A stretch of DNA of 64,000 nucleotides from the NCBI RefSeq assembly GCF_002776695.1, contig NZ_LFJC01000003.1, forward strand, positions 125,573-189,572. Direction: 5' to 3'. Below the pieces are notes generated by a model that worked only from the letters and a program-made list of their open reading frames with translations, was not told the DNA's origin and did not search any database. How positions within the stretch are numbered: the first letter of the stretch is position 1; the number at the start of each line of letters is the position of its first letter. The translations under genes were made by a program, and so were the position numbers. The stretch comes from Bradyrhizobium nitroreducens (lineage in GTDB: Bacteria > Pseudomonadota > Alphaproteobacteria > Rhizobiales > Xanthobacteraceae). Below, in pieces: positions 63,800 through 64,000 of this stretch.

Positions 63800-64000
63800 A
63801 TCAGAGACACCAACCCGCCGCCGTGACGCTCCAGCTTGGCGGCGAGCTCGAGCTCGAGCAGCACGGTGCGCACGATCGCGGGCGAGGCGCCGGACATCCG
63901 CACGAGATCGTCGATCGAGATCGGCACGGGGCCGAGCAGGCCGATGATCTGGTCGCGGTCGTGACCTTGCGGATCGGTCTCGAACGGCTCGCTGTCGGGC
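63796..64000 (-). CDS. dprA: DprA, 3' end only
   Basis: The minus-strand frame from the window edge to the TAG at 63798-63796 encodes the C-terminal winged-helix part of DprA (DNA-processing protein A): [21 protein letters not shown] and the end [22 protein letters not shown]. DprA loads RecA on incoming single-stranded DNA in transformation. The N-terminal Rossmann domain is beyond the window. Its stop overlaps the HxlR gene stop. Confidence 0.85.
   Translation of the reverse strand, partial: PDSEPFETDPQGHDRDQIIGLLGPVPISIDDLVRMSGASPAIVRTVLLELELAAKLERHGGGLVSLI

Overview
The window looks like a stretch of chromosome from an alphaproteobacterium of the Bradyrhizobium/Rhodopseudomonas type (Nitrobacteraceae). 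The grounds are very GC-rich coding sequence with long spurious antisense frames, alphaproteobacterial genes (mipZ, divK, pleD, eipB-type, DUF1489, DUF3572, phasin) and intergenic palindromes of a kind I recall from Bradyrhizobium. Genus is an inference, since no rRNA or marker comparison was possible. I saw no rRNA, tRNA, CRISPR array, insertion sequence or prophage.

Layout. 0-13 kb is mostly housekeeping: DUF1489 end, panC, mipZ, an exported alpha/beta hydrolase, a VWA protein with a membrane J-domain protein, a D,D-carboxypeptidase with SPOR domain, a phasin, a TadG-like protein, clpS and clpA. 13-21 kb is metabolic and accessory: a DHA2 exporter, a cytochrome c with an overlooked 49-residue membrane protein, an aldo/keto reductase, and an AraC regulator divergent from a nitrilase-aldoxime dehydratase pair (the aldoxime-nitrile pathway). 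21-29 kb carries a glycosyltransferase/GH130 operon framed by small genes, a TRAP-type binding protein divergent from a lytic transglycosylase (each with five 12-bp coding repeats), and azlCD. 29-38.6 kb holds trmO, a HIT protein, a FemAB-like acyltransferase, a GDPD, two RidA proteins, an EipB-like protein, an ACT protein, dinB-DUF3572 and the cell-cycle pair divK-pleD.

38.6-51.2 kb is the most accessory-looking part: TetR/MFS pair, a PerM-type permease with an extra C-terminal domain, a broken copy of the MFS 3' end, an SDR behind a signal-peptide remnant, a Tat-exported amidohydrolase, an acyltransferase, a full-length ArsA without other ars genes, and a small membrane protein. 51.7-60 kb returns to core genes: rpmG, a flavin monooxygenase, NUDIX, DUF983, rnr and topA. 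60-64 kb has two HxlR regulators, each divergent from or next to an oxidoreductase (SDR, azoreductase), and the 3' end of dprA.

How genes work together: clpS/clpA form the N-degron arm of Clp proteolysis; divK, pleD and mipZ belong to polarity and division control; nitrilase and aldoxime dehydratase act in sequence; topA-rnr-DUF983-NUDIX is probably one transcript. No single undescribed system is proven. The best leads are the GT4/GH130 operon, the paired 12-bp repeats, the permease fusion, the solitary ArsA and the cytochrome c small-protein pair.
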